Source: Cristatella mucedo
Lineage: Eukaryota; Bryozoa; Phylactolaemata; Cristatellidae
DNA: 64,000 nucleotides
Direction of reading: 5' to 3'
NCBI GenBank assembly: GCA_009760855.2
Contig: WPIO01000031.1
Coordinates: 4,408,501-4,472,500 of the forward strand
The notes under the pieces: model-generated
Database searches by the model: none
The model's input: the letters and a program-made list of their open reading frames with translations, nothing else
What the model was told of the DNA's origin: nothing
Made by a program: the position numbers and the translations under genes
In this document: piece by piece, positions 46,546 through 57,856 of the stretch
How the letters are laid out: every line of letters begins with the position of its first letter
Position numbering within the stretch: the first letter of the stretch is position 1

Positions 46546-47639
46546 TAATAATAATAATAATAATAATATTGCACTTGATAAAGCGCCCTCAGAGAACTTA
46601 ATCTCTTTCTAGGCGCTTTACATTTGCTGCAAAGTGATACGCAATAGAATAGTAAGTAAAATCATGCTTTAAAAACAAACAAAATGAATAACATGGTTAG
46701 GGGTTACATGCACTGGGTCAGCATGCAAATGTGGTTAGTGGCAGCATGAACAGTGTCAGCACGCATAAGCACATTGAGGACGAATCACAAGGACCCACTA
46801 AATGCTGTCCTAAATAGGTATGTTTTTAAGTTTCTTTTAAATGTGGTCAGGTCAGGGGATGTTCTGATGCAGGTCGGGAGGGAGTTCCAGGCTGTGGGAG
46901 CATACGAGCTAAATGCACGGTCTCCAAAGGATTTAAGGTTTGTACGAGGTATTTCTAGACTGTTGGATTCCGAAAAGCGAGTGGTACGATGCTTTGCCTG
47001 ATGGGGGGTAGTATATCTGAAAGATAGGCTGGAGCCATAGAATGAAGAGACCTAAAAGTGAGCGACAAAACCTTGAAGTCAATCCGTTGCTTGACTGGTA
47101 ACCAGTGCAGGTCGGCGAGAAGTGGAGTAATGTGGCAACTGCGACGCTCACGACAGACAAGCCTAGCTGCAGAGTTTTGCACCAGCTGCAATCGCCTGAT
47201 CGCACATGCTGGTAGGCCAGTAAGCAGTGAGTTGCAGAAGTCGAGACGAGATGTCACGAATGCATGGACCAACTTGGACGTGGTATCCTTATCTAAACAA
47301 GCCCTAATTTTAGCAATGTTATGAAGCTGAAAATAGGCTGATTTGACTGTGGAGCTGATGTGGTCGTCTAACGAGAGGTCGCTTTGGAATATGACACCTA
47401 GATTTCGAGCTGATGCAACTAGAGATATGCTGGCAGAGCCAATTTTGAAAGTCAGCCTTTCCAATTTCTGAATAACACTAGGTTTGCCCATAACTAGTAA
47501 GTTAGTTTTATCATCGTTTAGTTTTAGAAAATTTGCTGCCATCCATGATCGGATGTCATCAATGCATGCAGCAAGTGAGTTGAGAGAATTTGAGGTGCTC
47601 GAAGGCTGGGAGGGATCAAAGCAAAGGTACAGCTGAGTG
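46546..47639 (-). mobile_element. LINE-A copy, 5'-truncated at the YADD motif
   Basis: About 1.1 kb from the (ATT)n tail at 46546-46567 to TQLYLCFDPS, the sequence just after the YADD catalytic residues, where it is truncated (47637-47639). The frame 46955-47637 is open for the whole remaining ORF2 except a small shift near the end at about 47010, from an extra G in the run TGGGGGG. It is highly similar to the copy at 58784-59245 in the shared part. Confidence 0.93.
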
Positions 47640-48379
47640 CAAAACAGGAGAATGTTTGATGATCGCCAAAGGAACAGACCAGAAGTTAACATGCAACTGT
47701 GCAATCCGCACAGGATTATCATGAGTAAATTGTGGATCCGGCTAATGAAAGAACAAAAGAGTTGAGGCAAAGCGACAACGGAAACGTTGTGACCTGCCGG
47801 CAGCAGCAGCTACTCAGCAGCGGAAGGGTCAGCATCGCTGACAGCGGCCTCGTCAGCGATGCCGGCCCTTGCTGCCGCACCTTGCTGATCCATAAGCAAG
47901 TCAAGCTGCACTCCGTGAGCTAGGAAGAGCTCGCAGACATCGCCGCGTATCCGCTTTCGGCTGCGTACATCTGGTACGTGCGGCCATGCTTGTCACCAGC
48001 ATCGGGTGACGCTGCGCGGTCAAGCAGCTCCTAGCCACACGTTCGCATGACCGATATGAGCAGCGCGACACAGCGGCGGGCGGCCGTCCTAGTCCGGCGT
48101 GCTTCTGTCACTAACTGCAATAACTTTGCTTCCTTTAAGTCTCAGCTAGAGACGCAACTGATCCGCAACCGCCGATTCCCTCCGTCGTCGCTGAACTCGT
48201 CGGTAATACAACCAGTGGCCCCGAGTATCTCCTCGAGTGTGCTTTAGCATGCGCGGGGCCTAAGCCATGCGGTACTCTGCATGTCAGTAACTCTCGATCG
48301 CCGAATCTCCTACAGCGAACTGTATAGCGCACTTTGGCGGAGTTTTATAGCTCTCTCTTATGGCGTTACACGTGCGACC
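47640..48379. other. No gene recognised
   Basis: Unassigned sequence leading into a CpG-dense block. Confidence 0.35.
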
Positions 48380-49800
48380 TAGTATTGGCGCTATTATTAC
48401 TCCGCTTCGCTTTCGCTGGCGCCTGTCGTTCGCCCTCTGCCGCCGCCGCCGCCGCCGAGCACTCTCCTCTCGCGAATCTCGTCCGAGCATTTTTTTTCAG
48501 TCGATCCGTTCCTTCGACGCGCGTTGGCTGTTGGAGCAGCAGCTGCTGCACCAGCAGCGCGGCGGCTCGAATCTTTTAGCCAACCGCAGACAGGCGCTCC
48601 CCCGACGCTCCCCCCCCCCGACGCCCGCCACCTGCTCCAGCTCGTCCCGACGTGACTGCGCGCCCCTTCCTTCCACTTTTCTCCTAAGGCGCCGGCGATT
48701 CCCGTAAATAGATCGCCCGTCGGCTGCTGACGCCAACACTCACCTGCTGACTGGTGAATTATTGAGAGGCTGCCGCCCCTGGCGAACCACCGCTGCCCAG
48801 CGGCAGTTGACGGCTCCGTGCGGCCGACCGGCGGCGGCGCGGGCGTGGCGCGATCCAGAGCCGAGAGTCCAGAGCGCCGACTCGGTGAGGCTTCCTTCTC
48901 CGTCTCGCGCTCCGGCGGCGTCGGAGCCCGGATGCGCAAACGCTGGCTACCGCGCGGCGCGGCGGCGCCCGCGGTCCGGGGGATCGTTTGCGCGCGACCG
49001 CCGCGAGACGAACGCATCTCGTGCGGCGGCGGCGGGCGCGCGACCCCGAGATGCGCGCTCGCTGCGCCGCCGCCGCCGCCGCCGCGGTGCAGCGATAGCC
49101 GCGGCCGCCGCTTTGCTGCCGCTCCGCCCACTCGGAGGAGGAACGGCAGCAAGCGCTCGTTAACCGTCGCCAGAGCGCCGCGGCCGCCGAAACCGCAAGC
49201 GGCTGCCGCCGCCGCCGAAGCTCCGCGCCGTCTTTGCCTTTGACCGCTTTCGGCAATTAAGCAGCCGATAGCGCCGGAGCTGCTGGGCGGCTGGCCTGAG
49301 CGAGCGAGCGAGCGAGCATTGTCGTCCCGCCGCCGCCGCTGGGGCGCCGCGCACGCGAACGCTCGCGACGCGTGAGCCGAGAATCGCCGCTCTGTGTGCT
49401 GCCCGAGCGCGGCAGGCGATTGAGGCTTTGAGCGCGCTTCGCTGAGAGGGCACGAGCTGCATGCGGAGCGTGAATCTCAGCGGAGCCGAATCGCCGCCGT
49501 CGTTAAAATGGGCGGAGCGCGGGCGGCGGCGGCGGCGGCTGCTGCTGCAGCAGGGTCATTACGGCGGGCGCGAAGCCGCCATCGGAACAGCGGATTCGGC
49601 GTCGACGGGCGAGCAGCCGCCGGCGACTTCGCGGTTCCCCTTGAGCAAGGGGCAACTAACGGCGAAGGCGAGAAGGCGGGGGAGGTGACAGGCTCAGCGG
49701 CTCTGCGGAAACTTTACGCGGAGCCGCTGATTCCTGAAGAGCCGACGCGTCCCTCGGGCGCGGGCCGACTTGCTCCGCCTGCGTGGCAGAGCGCAACCGT
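48380..49800. promoter_or_regulatory. CpG-dense island, 1.4 kb
   Basis: Very high GC and CpG with several (CCG)n/(CGC)n runs (for example 48439-48457, 49064-49086, 49528-49540). GCGAGCGAGCGAGCGAG lies near 49298-49315. Frames of 100-251 codons on both strands are Arg/Ala/Gly/Pro-rich and mutually overlapping, so no exon can be chosen. It could be the promoter and 5' exon of an unseen gene. Confidence 0.35.
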
Positions 49801-50379
49801 CACTTCCGGTGTAACGGGCCTTAGTATAATCCCAGGCCGGATTATAACCGGGTTAAAATGGCCTACGTCAGACGATACCCGGGTACGTTATGTATGGTCT
49901 GGGTCAATTTATACGCTTGGATGTCCTGTGGCTATTTATACGTTTGGAAATATTAACAGAGAACATTCGAAACACATTTCCGCTGATTTCCTTCAAAGAA
50001 CTTGCGCCTATATCTAAAATGCGTATTAATGAAAGTGAGATTTTCAATTAGATCAATTAAAGCAGTTTCCGGAAGCAGTCGAAGCTGTGGTCATGGTCTG
50101 CTTCGCGGCTGTTTCCGGGGCTGAGCAGATGTGTCAGCAGGCCCGCGTCTTCGATTGCTTGGCCTGCAGACTGCAGGTGCGCCTGACCGCTCGTGGCACG
50201 GTCGTGAGCCAGGAACATCAGACATGACTGTGCTTATGAAGTATCGATTTGCACATCGTGGAACTAGCGTCGCCAGAAGAGACGTTGCGATGAACAATTG
50301 CTTAGACTGCTTTGGATTAATGGGAGGGTCTGCAAAGATGGGGCGCTGGCCTAGTTTGTTGAGCATTTGGGAGAAGACC

Positions 50380-50382
<3 letters not shown>
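49801..50382. other. No gene recognised
   Basis: Unassigned. GC content drops abruptly after about 49830. Confidence 0.35.

Positions 50383-50448
<66 letters not shown>
50383..50448. repeat. (GA)n microsatellite
   Basis: Pure GA tract of about 65 bp. Confidence 0.97.
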
Positions 50449-50453
<5 letters not shown>

Positions 50454-50568
50454 CGGTAGAGAGCAGGGCGAAGGCCGTGGAAGAGACGGTCAGACGGGCG
50501 GCGGGTTCGGCCCGGGCGCGGCTGCGCCCGGCTTGCGATGGACTCGTGCATTCGTCGAGCGCGCGATG

Positions 50569-50615
50569 TGACCTCCGATCATGACCTCCGATCGTGACCT
50601 CCGATTTTGACCTCC
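50569..50615. repeat. 13-bp tandem repeat, about 3.6 copies
   Basis: TGACCTCCGATCA, TGACCTCCGATCG, TGACCTCCGATTT and TGACCTCC, head to tail. Confidence 0.92.
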
Positions 50616-50798
50616 ATCTCGACTCCGACTGCTTTCTCAATCTCGCTGTGCATCTCGCAGGATCTGCATGCCGCAGACTCAAACAACAGCCTCTTAAAAT
50701 TACGACCGATCCGGCGCGTGGCTTCATGCAGACTCGTTTACAGCCTACTGCAAGCAGCTCAGCGCTAGAACTCACCAACCGGCAGAACGTTACTTCAA

Positions 50799-50958
50799 AT
50801 ATAACTCATTTGTATAGATTTAATTCATTTTGTATAGCACCCCAAGAGAACTTAATCTCTATTCAGGCGCTTCACATACGTCTCGGGGCTCGACCCCACG
50901 ACCTCAGCCAGGCCTCGGTCGGAGCGATCGCCTTAACCGCTCGACCAAAGCAGCTCGG
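50799..50958 (-). mobile_element. SINE-1 copy
   Basis: Minus strand: head CTTTGGTCGAGCGGTTAAGG (box A), GATCGCTCCGACCGAGGCCT, GGCTGAGGTCGTGGGGTCGA (box B), tail GCGCCTGAATAGAGATTAAG, TTCTCTTGGGGTGCTATACA and AAATGAATTAAATC. The tail end is partly duplicated (TATACAAATGAGTTATA). Confidence 0.87.
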
Positions 50959-51139
50959 CAAATGAGGGATTGCGACCAGGCCCACGCCTTATGTAATGGC
51001 CATGTCGCGATTCACGCAGCTATCTCATTCGTACGTAATCATAAATCATGAGCCTCGACTTATCGCGGCCATTTCATAAGTGACTCTCAGTTACAATCCA
51101 GCGGGGCTAAGCTCGCGGCTCGCAATCGAGGTTCAGCCG

Positions 51140-52470
51140 TCATAGTTCATAGTTCAGTATCGCGGGCCATTGCCGGAGCTCCCCCGAGCGGAACGACAAA
51201 GGAAGATGGCGGCGCTGGCCCGCAGGCGCGGCAGAAGCTCTCGCCGAGCGAGCGGAGCAGCGCAAGAGTTTCGCGAGTCCGCAGACAGCGGCAGCTGCTG
51301 CGGCGGCGCCACCGCCGCAGCAGCTGCCGCACCTCTGTCCGCGAGCGCGGCCTGCGACGGCGAGGGCGCATATAGTGCGGCGCGCATCGCTCGCTCGCCG
51401 CCCGCCCCCCACCCGGGTTACGGGGGGATAACTGCTGGCGGCTGGCTAGCGCTCTTTCGTTGCGATCACCCTGAGCTCCGAGGTGGCCAACTTCAAGCGT
51501 ATCCGCCTAGGCGGCGGCGGCGGCGGAGGGGGGGGGGGGGTTGGAGCGCAGCAGCCCAAGCTTCGGCTCGCTGTACGCTCGGCTCGTTGTACGCTCGCTG
51601 TACCAAAGCTGTACGCTCGGCTCGTTGTACGCTCGCTGTACCAAAGCTTCGGCTCGCTGTACGCTCGGCTCGTTGTACGCTCGCTGTACTCAAGCTTCGG
51701 CTCGCTGTACGCTCGGCTCGTTGTACGCTCGCTGTACTCAAGCTTCGGCTCGCTGTACGCTCGCTGCGTGCCGCGGCGACGGCTGCGCGGGACGCGGCGC
51801 CGCCGCCGCGGGGCGCTGCGCAGGTGCGCGTCGCAGACAGAAACGAGCGAAGGGCAGTGAACTCGGGCCAACGAGTCCGTATTAAGAATGCGTACAGATT
51901 TTCAAGTAGCGATAGAATAATTCGTCGTGACAAACGCACCGGCCCACATGGCTCCGCGACCAAACAGGATCTGGGCGCATTGTCGGGGATGGGGGGCCCT
52001 CCGAGCCTGCTCGCGATTAGATTTTTGGATGCATACAGTAGGCGCGCTACACAAAAGGCTCAACCATGCGACGCACTGCGACTGCGCTGCACCGGTGCGG
52101 CGGCGGCGGCTGCGGCGGCGGCTCCGGTTCGCTGCGCGCCGCCGCCGCAGCCGCTCGTCCTCGCTTCGCGGAACCGGCCGACGGTTCGAATGGCCGTCGC
52201 CGGCTCCCTGGAAGGTTCGAAGCCTTCGAGCCTTCGGGCTACTTCGGCGGCGGAGCGCCTGCTCCGCCGGCTCTCTCGAAGCTTCCGCGTGGACCGGAAG
52301 TCCTCGAGGACATTCTTGATGAGCCGCTCGTGTCGCAGGTTTGCAATTCTAAGACTGGCCGCCCCCGCCCCGTCCCACCACCTCCCGCACCCTCCCAACG
52401 CGTAAAACTGGAAAACAGCGTCTCTGCGCGGCTGGAGCGGGCGACATTTCTTCCTTTAGCAGAGCTGCTG
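51140..52470. promoter_or_regulatory. CpG-dense island with YY1-like start region
   Basis: Strongly CpG-rich. It contains AAGATGGCGGCGCTGG at 51203-51218: the AAGATGGCGGC core is the known YY1 consensus found near the transcription start and first ATG of many animal genes. From that ATG (51206) the frame stays open for about 400 codons to 52405, but its composition is low complexity and it crosses the 48-bp array, so it is not a confident protein. The island might be the first exon of a gene continuing to the right. Confidence 0.4.
51556..51766. repeat. 48-bp tandem repeat, about 4.5 copies
   Basis: Units at 51556-51603, 51604-51641 (10 bp shorter), 51642-51689, 51690-51737 and a partial from 51738. 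Each contains AAGCTTCGGCTCGCTGTACG followed by GCTGTACGCTCG-type sub-repeats. The unit length is a multiple of 3, so several frames stay open (16-residue repeats in the plus and minus frames). Confidence 0.95.
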
Positions 52471-52720
52471 TAGCGCGAACAGCGTCGAGACCTGGTAATT
52501 TAGGCGTGACTTCATTCGACGACTGCCTGACGTTTAGAGGTGTCGTTCAGACGACCGTCTCCACGGCTGGTCGCCGCGATCTGTCCATTTGCAGGATTAG
52601 GGATTACTTTACGCGATGTATGGCCAGAGATTTATGATTTATGTGATGTCTGGCCAGAGATCGCAGTAGCCCCGCAGTTTAGTCTTGATTGGACTACTGT
52701 AGCTCAGTATTGCCAAGGCC

Positions 52721-52722
<2 letters not shown>

Positions 52723-52798
<76 letters not shown>
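52723..52798. repeat. (GA)n microsatellite
   Basis: Pure GA tract of about 75 bp. Confidence 0.97.
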
Positions 52799-52800
<2 letters not shown>

Positions 52801-52949
52801 TCATTCCTGAAAATGCCATTGGCCATTCCATTTCTGAACCTCTTAAGTTGGTAATGAATATCGCTATATGCATATCTTTATATTGTCAATGTATATACAT
52901 ACATATATTTGGTGGAAAATTACAACTTGAAAGGTAATGTACCGTAAAA

Positions 52950-53085
52950 ATATACATCATTGGTCTAGCGCCCTAAGAGAACTTAAGTCTCTATTCAGGC
53001 GCTGCGCATTTGCCGCAGGGCTCGAGTTCACGCAACTGAACGTTTGAAGGCCAACACCTTAAATGCGGGTCAAGCGCGGCAAGCT
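52950..53085 (-). mobile_element. SINE-1 copy, diverged head
   Basis: Minus strand: head GACCCGCATTTAAGGTGTTG, CGTTCAGTTGCGTGAACTCG (box B damaged), then AGCCCTGCGGCAAATG, tail GCGCCTGAATAGAGACTTAA and GTTCTCTTAGGGCGCTAGAC. Confidence 0.75.
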
Positions 53086-54440
53086 ATGTGCTGGCATATG
53101 TTTTGCTCGGTCGTCTCGTTGCAACATGCTGCAGTAGACGCTAGCCGCGACGTTGAAATCTTAGCGGAGGCAGAGGTAAAAGATGAGCGCGAGGCTGCTC
53201 CTTCTCGGGGTCGTAGCTCGAAAGAAGGAGGAAGCCAGGTAGCCATTGCCGAACGCCGTGCCGAATACCATTGCTTCCACTAGACTGTTACTAGGCTCGA
53301 ACGTCTGGAGATGAATAATAAAGTCGAAGCCTTCATTTTGCGCCTGAAATATGCACGCGTAGTCGGTAAAAATTAGTACCCGCCAGAGGGAATAGCACTG
53401 TGGGAATCGCTGGCACACTTGTAATTGCATTAATATTGTACCGGTCCCGCGAGGCCGGCGGCGGCGGCGGCCGATGGGCTGGCAAGACCGATAGCCCAGC
53501 GAATGCTGATTTGCAGTCGGAAAGTAATCGTGCAAATACTCCTGGACGCGTTGTACCGTAGTGCAGGCGGATATGACGGAACGGCGTCCTCGAAGTTCCA
53601 CGATATTTCCGCAAGAGTGCGAGCAGACAGCTGCGTCCCTGCCGGGGCGCTGCGGGGACGCTTAGAGCGGATTAAATCTGGTGGCGCTGTTGACAGAGTC
53701 AAGGGCGGCCGACCAGCCAGTCTATATACGTCTACGGTGGCATTCGAAGTGCGCTTAATGTCAGCGCTACGGCGCTCCGCTCGGCATGAGCTGCGTATTA
53801 CTGAGGAGTCGCGCCGCGCCGCGCCGCGGCGCGACTCTGCTGCAGTTAATAATAGTCCGTCCGCACGCCCAAGCTGAGCTGCGATGAGCTGACGAGCTGC
53901 TGTGCTGATGTGCGCGATTCGATCGTAGTCGCAGCTAGTGAGCATCTAAGTCGAGAGTTCAGCGTTCACCCGCTCACGCCCAGCTCGATGCAACGACGGC
54001 TGCCGATGATAAAATGTGAAGACAGTGCTGCAACAACGCTCGCGAAGAACATTCCTCGGTCACAACCCTTTTGTCAGAACCTGACGAAATGGCGAAGCCC
54101 AACGTTGACACTGTCCACGGATGGCAATGTTGAGCTGTTTTATTTATCATTATTTCCGCCGATGGTGATCTTAGTTTTACGGAGTAAGAAGTGAAATGCT
54201 GGCGCGGTAAATTAAATCAGCCACATAGATTATAGCAGCGCTAGAGAATGTTGGTGGTCCGTGAGTTTTAGTAGTGAGGAACCGATGGATGTGACATACC
54301 GACTTCGGCTTAGACCCGCATAAAAGGCCATCTGAAGTGATGGCCATCATCGTTCAGTTGTACTGGGCCGGGTTCGTCTGTGCACGCATAGTCCCTCTGT
54401 GCCTGCGGACTAACAGCATGGACTCGCTGTTAAGGTTAAG
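53086..54440. other. No gene recognised; contains a GC hairpin
   Basis: Unassigned. A 13-bp-arm inverted repeat lies at 53806-53837. Open frames up to 171 codons on opposite strands have no recognisable domain. Confidence 0.35.
53806..53837. repeat. 13-bp GC-rich inverted repeat
   Basis: GAGTCGCGCCGCG (53806-53818) and CGCGGCGCGACTC (53825-53837) are exact complements around a 6-base loop. Confidence 0.94.
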
Positions 54441-55440
54441 ACCGCTCTCGATCGCTCTCGTCAGCCGTCGTGTCCTGCCACCTGCGGACGAAGCGCGAAG
54501 GGCGCGCGTCGGTGACGCTTCTGTGACTCGCTGTGCTGCGCTTCGAGGCGCCGCCGACGTCATCGACGTCTGTCGGTCGCGCGTCTTCGCTGGCTAGCGC
54601 CGCTACGCGTTGTTGCGATAGCTCGTAAAAAGGCCAGTTCGGGAGCCGATTAGCGCGTTCGCATCGAAATGATAGCGGAGGCGCGAGATTTCGCCCATCT
54701 CTCGGACGGCGCGCTAAATGCCGGCGCCACTAATGGCCTGGTGAAAGGCGCGGAGTGCTGAGTCGGCGCTGCGCTGGCTGCGCTTCGCTGGTCGGTAGGC
54801 CTTTGCGCCCACGCTCTGCTGACGCGCGATTTGAAAAGTAGCCTCGTCGCCCAAGTCTCGCGCGACCCAAAGAGCTGCGGCAGACGCTGCGCGGAGGACA
54901 GCGCCCGAAAAGCTTTTCGTAAGGACGAAAGCTTCGCTTCACTTCTGACGCGGTCCCGCCGTTGGGACGAGTGGGTCGAGGCGCGGGGTCGCTCAAGTCC
55001 TCCGCCGCTCGGCGGCGGCGGCGACGGCGGCGGCGCCGAGCGTCGAAAGTGCCTCTCGCGCCGACGCGTCTCCTACGCGTACTCGTCCAGAGGATTATTA
55101 CGATTAGCGCTGAAGTGCGGGCCTCCAATTACGTCTGCGGTCGCCGCAAAAACCAGGCGCCTCCGATTAGAAGATCCCTATGCGGACGCCGAGAGAGCGG
55201 GGTGGGCGGGGCGAAGGTGGCGCGGTGCCGGCGCCGTTCTGCTGAACGACGCGGGCGTCGACTCGCTCGCTCGCTCGCTTGCCACGCCGCCAGGGAACGG
55301 CGCCGCGTCGCATGCGGCGCTATGCGAACGCTAATTGGGCCGCACGGACGACAGGGGCGAGCAGAGCGCTTGCGTAGCGGATTTCAGCCCGGCCGCTCCG
55401 CCCGACCCGCCGCTCTGCCCGATCCCTAAGAACAACCGTC
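54440..55440. promoter_or_regulatory. CpG-dense island
   Basis: High CpG density with a (CGG)n run near 55008-55035. No coding frame can be selected. Possible promoter or exon of an unseen gene. Confidence 0.3.
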
Positions 55441-55596
55441 GCAGCGCGCTCTAACCGCTCCACGAGAGAAGAGCTGAGCAGTCCACCTTGAAGCGCTCGA
55501 CTTTTCTCTTCACTCGCTCAGGATATCGGGAAATAAATACGCCGTCCGACGTGGTCGACAGTAAGCGCGCCGGCCGCCTTTCGGTCATCTTGAGCC

Positions 55597-56052
55597 AACC
55601 CGCTTTTCGGAATCCAACAGTCTGCAAATACCTCGCACAAACCTCAAATCATTTGGAGACCGCGCATTTAGTTCGTATGCTCCCAAAGCCTGGAACTCCC
55701 TTCCGTACTGCGGCAGAACATCCCCTGACCTGACCACATTTAAAAAGAACTTATAAAACACACCTATTTAGGACAGCATTTAGTGGGTTCCTGTGATTCG
55801 TCCTTCACGTGCTTATGCGTGCTGACACTGTGCACGCTGCCACTAGCCACATTTGCATGCTGACCCTGTGCATGTCACCCCTAAACATGTTATTCATTTT
55901 GTTTATTTTTCAAGCATGATTTTACTTACCATTCAATTGCATTTCCCTTTGCAGCAAATGTAAAGCGCCTAGAAAGAGATTAAGTTCTCTGAAGGCGCTT
56001 TATCAAGTGCATTATTATTATTATTATTGTTATTATTATTATTATTATTATA
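55597..56052 (+). mobile_element. LINE-A copy, 5'-truncated
   Basis: From CCCGCTTTTCGGAATCCAAC (end of ORF2) through GTGATTCGTCCTTCACGTGC and GCACGCTGCCACTAGCCAC to the hairpin (AAAGCGCC with GGCGCTTT) and an (ATT)n tail ending at 56052. It lies directly in front of a LINE-B fragment. Confidence 0.92.
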
Positions 56053-56087
56053 ACTCCGGGTCAGAGCGAAACGACACGTACACGACA

Positions 56088-56242
56088 TGTACTCTCCGGC
56101 TGCCAGCCGACTGCTGTGCATCCTTTCCAGCCCGTCGTGAGCTGCCGCTACTTTCACGCTGCTCGCCACCTCTCAACTGCCATCCTGACTCGCAGCTCAG
56201 CTTTCTCGCCTTTTCTTCGCTGCGCGAAATGAAGTCCGCCGG
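56088..56242 (+). mobile_element. LINE-B fragment, GC-shifted
   Basis: TACTCTCCGGCTGCCAGCCG, GCATCCTTTCCAGC, GTGAGCTGCCGCTACTTTCA, CACCTCTCAACTGCCATCCT, GCGAAATGAAGTCCGCCGGC. The order matches the LINE-B 3' end, but many A/T positions are C/G. It fades into the following CpG-dense block. Confidence 0.62.
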
Positions 56243-56990
56243 CGCCCTCAGCTCACCGCCGCCGCCGCCGCCCCTGGCGCGAGCTGCCCGTCGTGGCGCC
56301 GCGAGCCGAGCGTCTTCGGTCGCGGCGGCAGCGGTCGCGGCGGCAGCGTGCTCGTCGCGCGGGCAGCGCCTACGCCACCGGCCGCTCCGTTCGGATGCCG
56401 CCGCCGCCGCCGCCGCCGCGCGAGCGGGCGCTCGCTCGCGGTAGGACCGCGACGGTGGCGGGGTATTTTATCACGGACGAGCTCGGCGCGGTATTTCACG
56501 AGCGCGCGAAACGGCTCGCCTCCGCGAGGCTGGCCGCACTGGCGCGATCCGACCATTCGAAAGAAGCGACCCGCATCCGGCGGCGAGTCTGAGCGTGCGC
56601 ATTTTCTCTCTCGCGCGGCCCGTCGGTCGGCCTGACATTTCGAGATCGTGCGCGCGCCGCCCTCTGGCGGCAAGACGCGCGCGCCGCGCCAGCTCCTCCG
56701 CGAAGCCGCGCAGGACGGCAGTTGGCGGCGCCGTCAGAGAAAGCGCCAACTGTCGGTCGACACTCGGTCTAGAGTAGGCAGTTTTTTTTTTCAAATCCGA
56801 CGCGGTCAATCAATCATCTCGGGTCGCCGCCGGTGACGCTCCGCTGCGGCCGTTCCCGCTCGAGCGGCAAATCGGGCGGCGCACTCTTGACGCAGACGTT
56901 CGAAGCCAGACACGACGGCGGCTCGGCTCGCCTCGGCGGCGGGGCGGCGGCGCACGGACGGCGGACAGTTCTGGGCAGACACTATGCCGC
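56210..56990. promoter_or_regulatory. CpG-dense island
   Basis: CpG-rich with CCGCCGCCGCCGCC runs near 56258-56272 and 56398-56420. A T run lies at 56782-56791. Frames are Arg/Ala-rich on both strands. No exon chosen. Confidence 0.3.
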
Positions 56991-57026
56991 GAATCTTGAT
57001 AAATGAGCCGAGGTAAAAAGAAGAGG

Positions 57027-57110
57027 TATAAATATATAATTCATTTGTGTAGCACCCTAAGAGTGCTGAATCTCTTATCATTAAAAGCGAGCACCTTCAC
57101 CCCTGGGCGT
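57027..57110 (-). mobile_element. SINE-1 copy, internally deleted
   Basis: Minus strand: head CACGCCCAGGGGTGAAGGTG, then a jump (box B region missing) to AGAGATTCAGCACTCTTAGG and GTGCTACACAAATGAATTAT. Confidence 0.68.
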
Positions 57111-57799
57111 GCGATACCTACGATACGTGTGAACTATTAGCCGACTTACGGAATTTACAAGGCATAGAGCTACACTGAACATGAAGCTGTATAAAAGTCC
57201 TAAGCATGCACCTCAACAAGTTGCACGCATGTAACTCGATCTACCAAGGTTAAAAAATCTAGGATACAAGTCGCATATGATCCGGAGATATGAAAATATT
57301 GTGTTTGTATATGTGTTGCTTCCGCTTGTACGTACATGCGGCCTAGATACGGATCATAATCAGTTTTTCCTTTATGTGGATGTGGTCAGAACTTCCTGCG
57401 GGACCAATTTCATAAGTATTTTCTTGAAGTTTCCTTTTAAGCCTACAAGTCGAACAGTTTTGCAATCCAGGAAAAAAGCGGACAGTATCGGAGACACGAC
57501 CAGAGTTCGTTGCTTACGCTTGGCCAAACCGATTAAAGCTTAAATACAAGAAGACACGTGCATGTCCTGCAAATAGTCGGGAGTTGTCGAGGAATGTGTT
57601 TCCTCAAACGGTCGTCGGCCAATGGGTTCAACTAGCTCCTCGTTGTTTCGCAGTCGTACTTGATATTTTTTGCTTTTACCACGCGCGCAGGGCAAAGAGA
57701 ATCCCTTTACAATGTCGCCGTTTTTTAACTTTGAACTTGCTTCGCCGTCCGCTAGCACGACGCGCGACCGTCGACCGGGCGTGCGCCGTGTGTCGCGCT
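57111..57799. other. No gene recognised
   Basis: AT-rich unassigned sequence. An open frame of 88 codons at 57277-57543 has no recognisable domain. Confidence 0.3.
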
Positions 57800-57856
57800 A
57801 GTCCGCGGAACTCACTTCCGCAATTCTTACGCAAATCAATGTTCTATCTTGCTGCC
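57800..57856 (+). mobile_element. LINE-B short internal fragment
   Basis: GGAACTCACTTCCGCAATTC and TTACGCAA match the NSLPQFLR codons of LINE-B. The match ends soon after (CTTGCTGCCAAGT). Confidence 0.5.

Noticed and set aside
48397-49152. 251-codon minus-strand frame in the CpG island
   Set aside because: Low-complexity Gly/Arg/Ala/Pro composition with equally long frames on the other strand. No motif found.
51170-52405. 411-codon frame as a confident gene
   Set aside because: The left edge is a TTG, not ATG. The composition is low complexity and it spans a tandem array. Kept only as a possible first-exon region.
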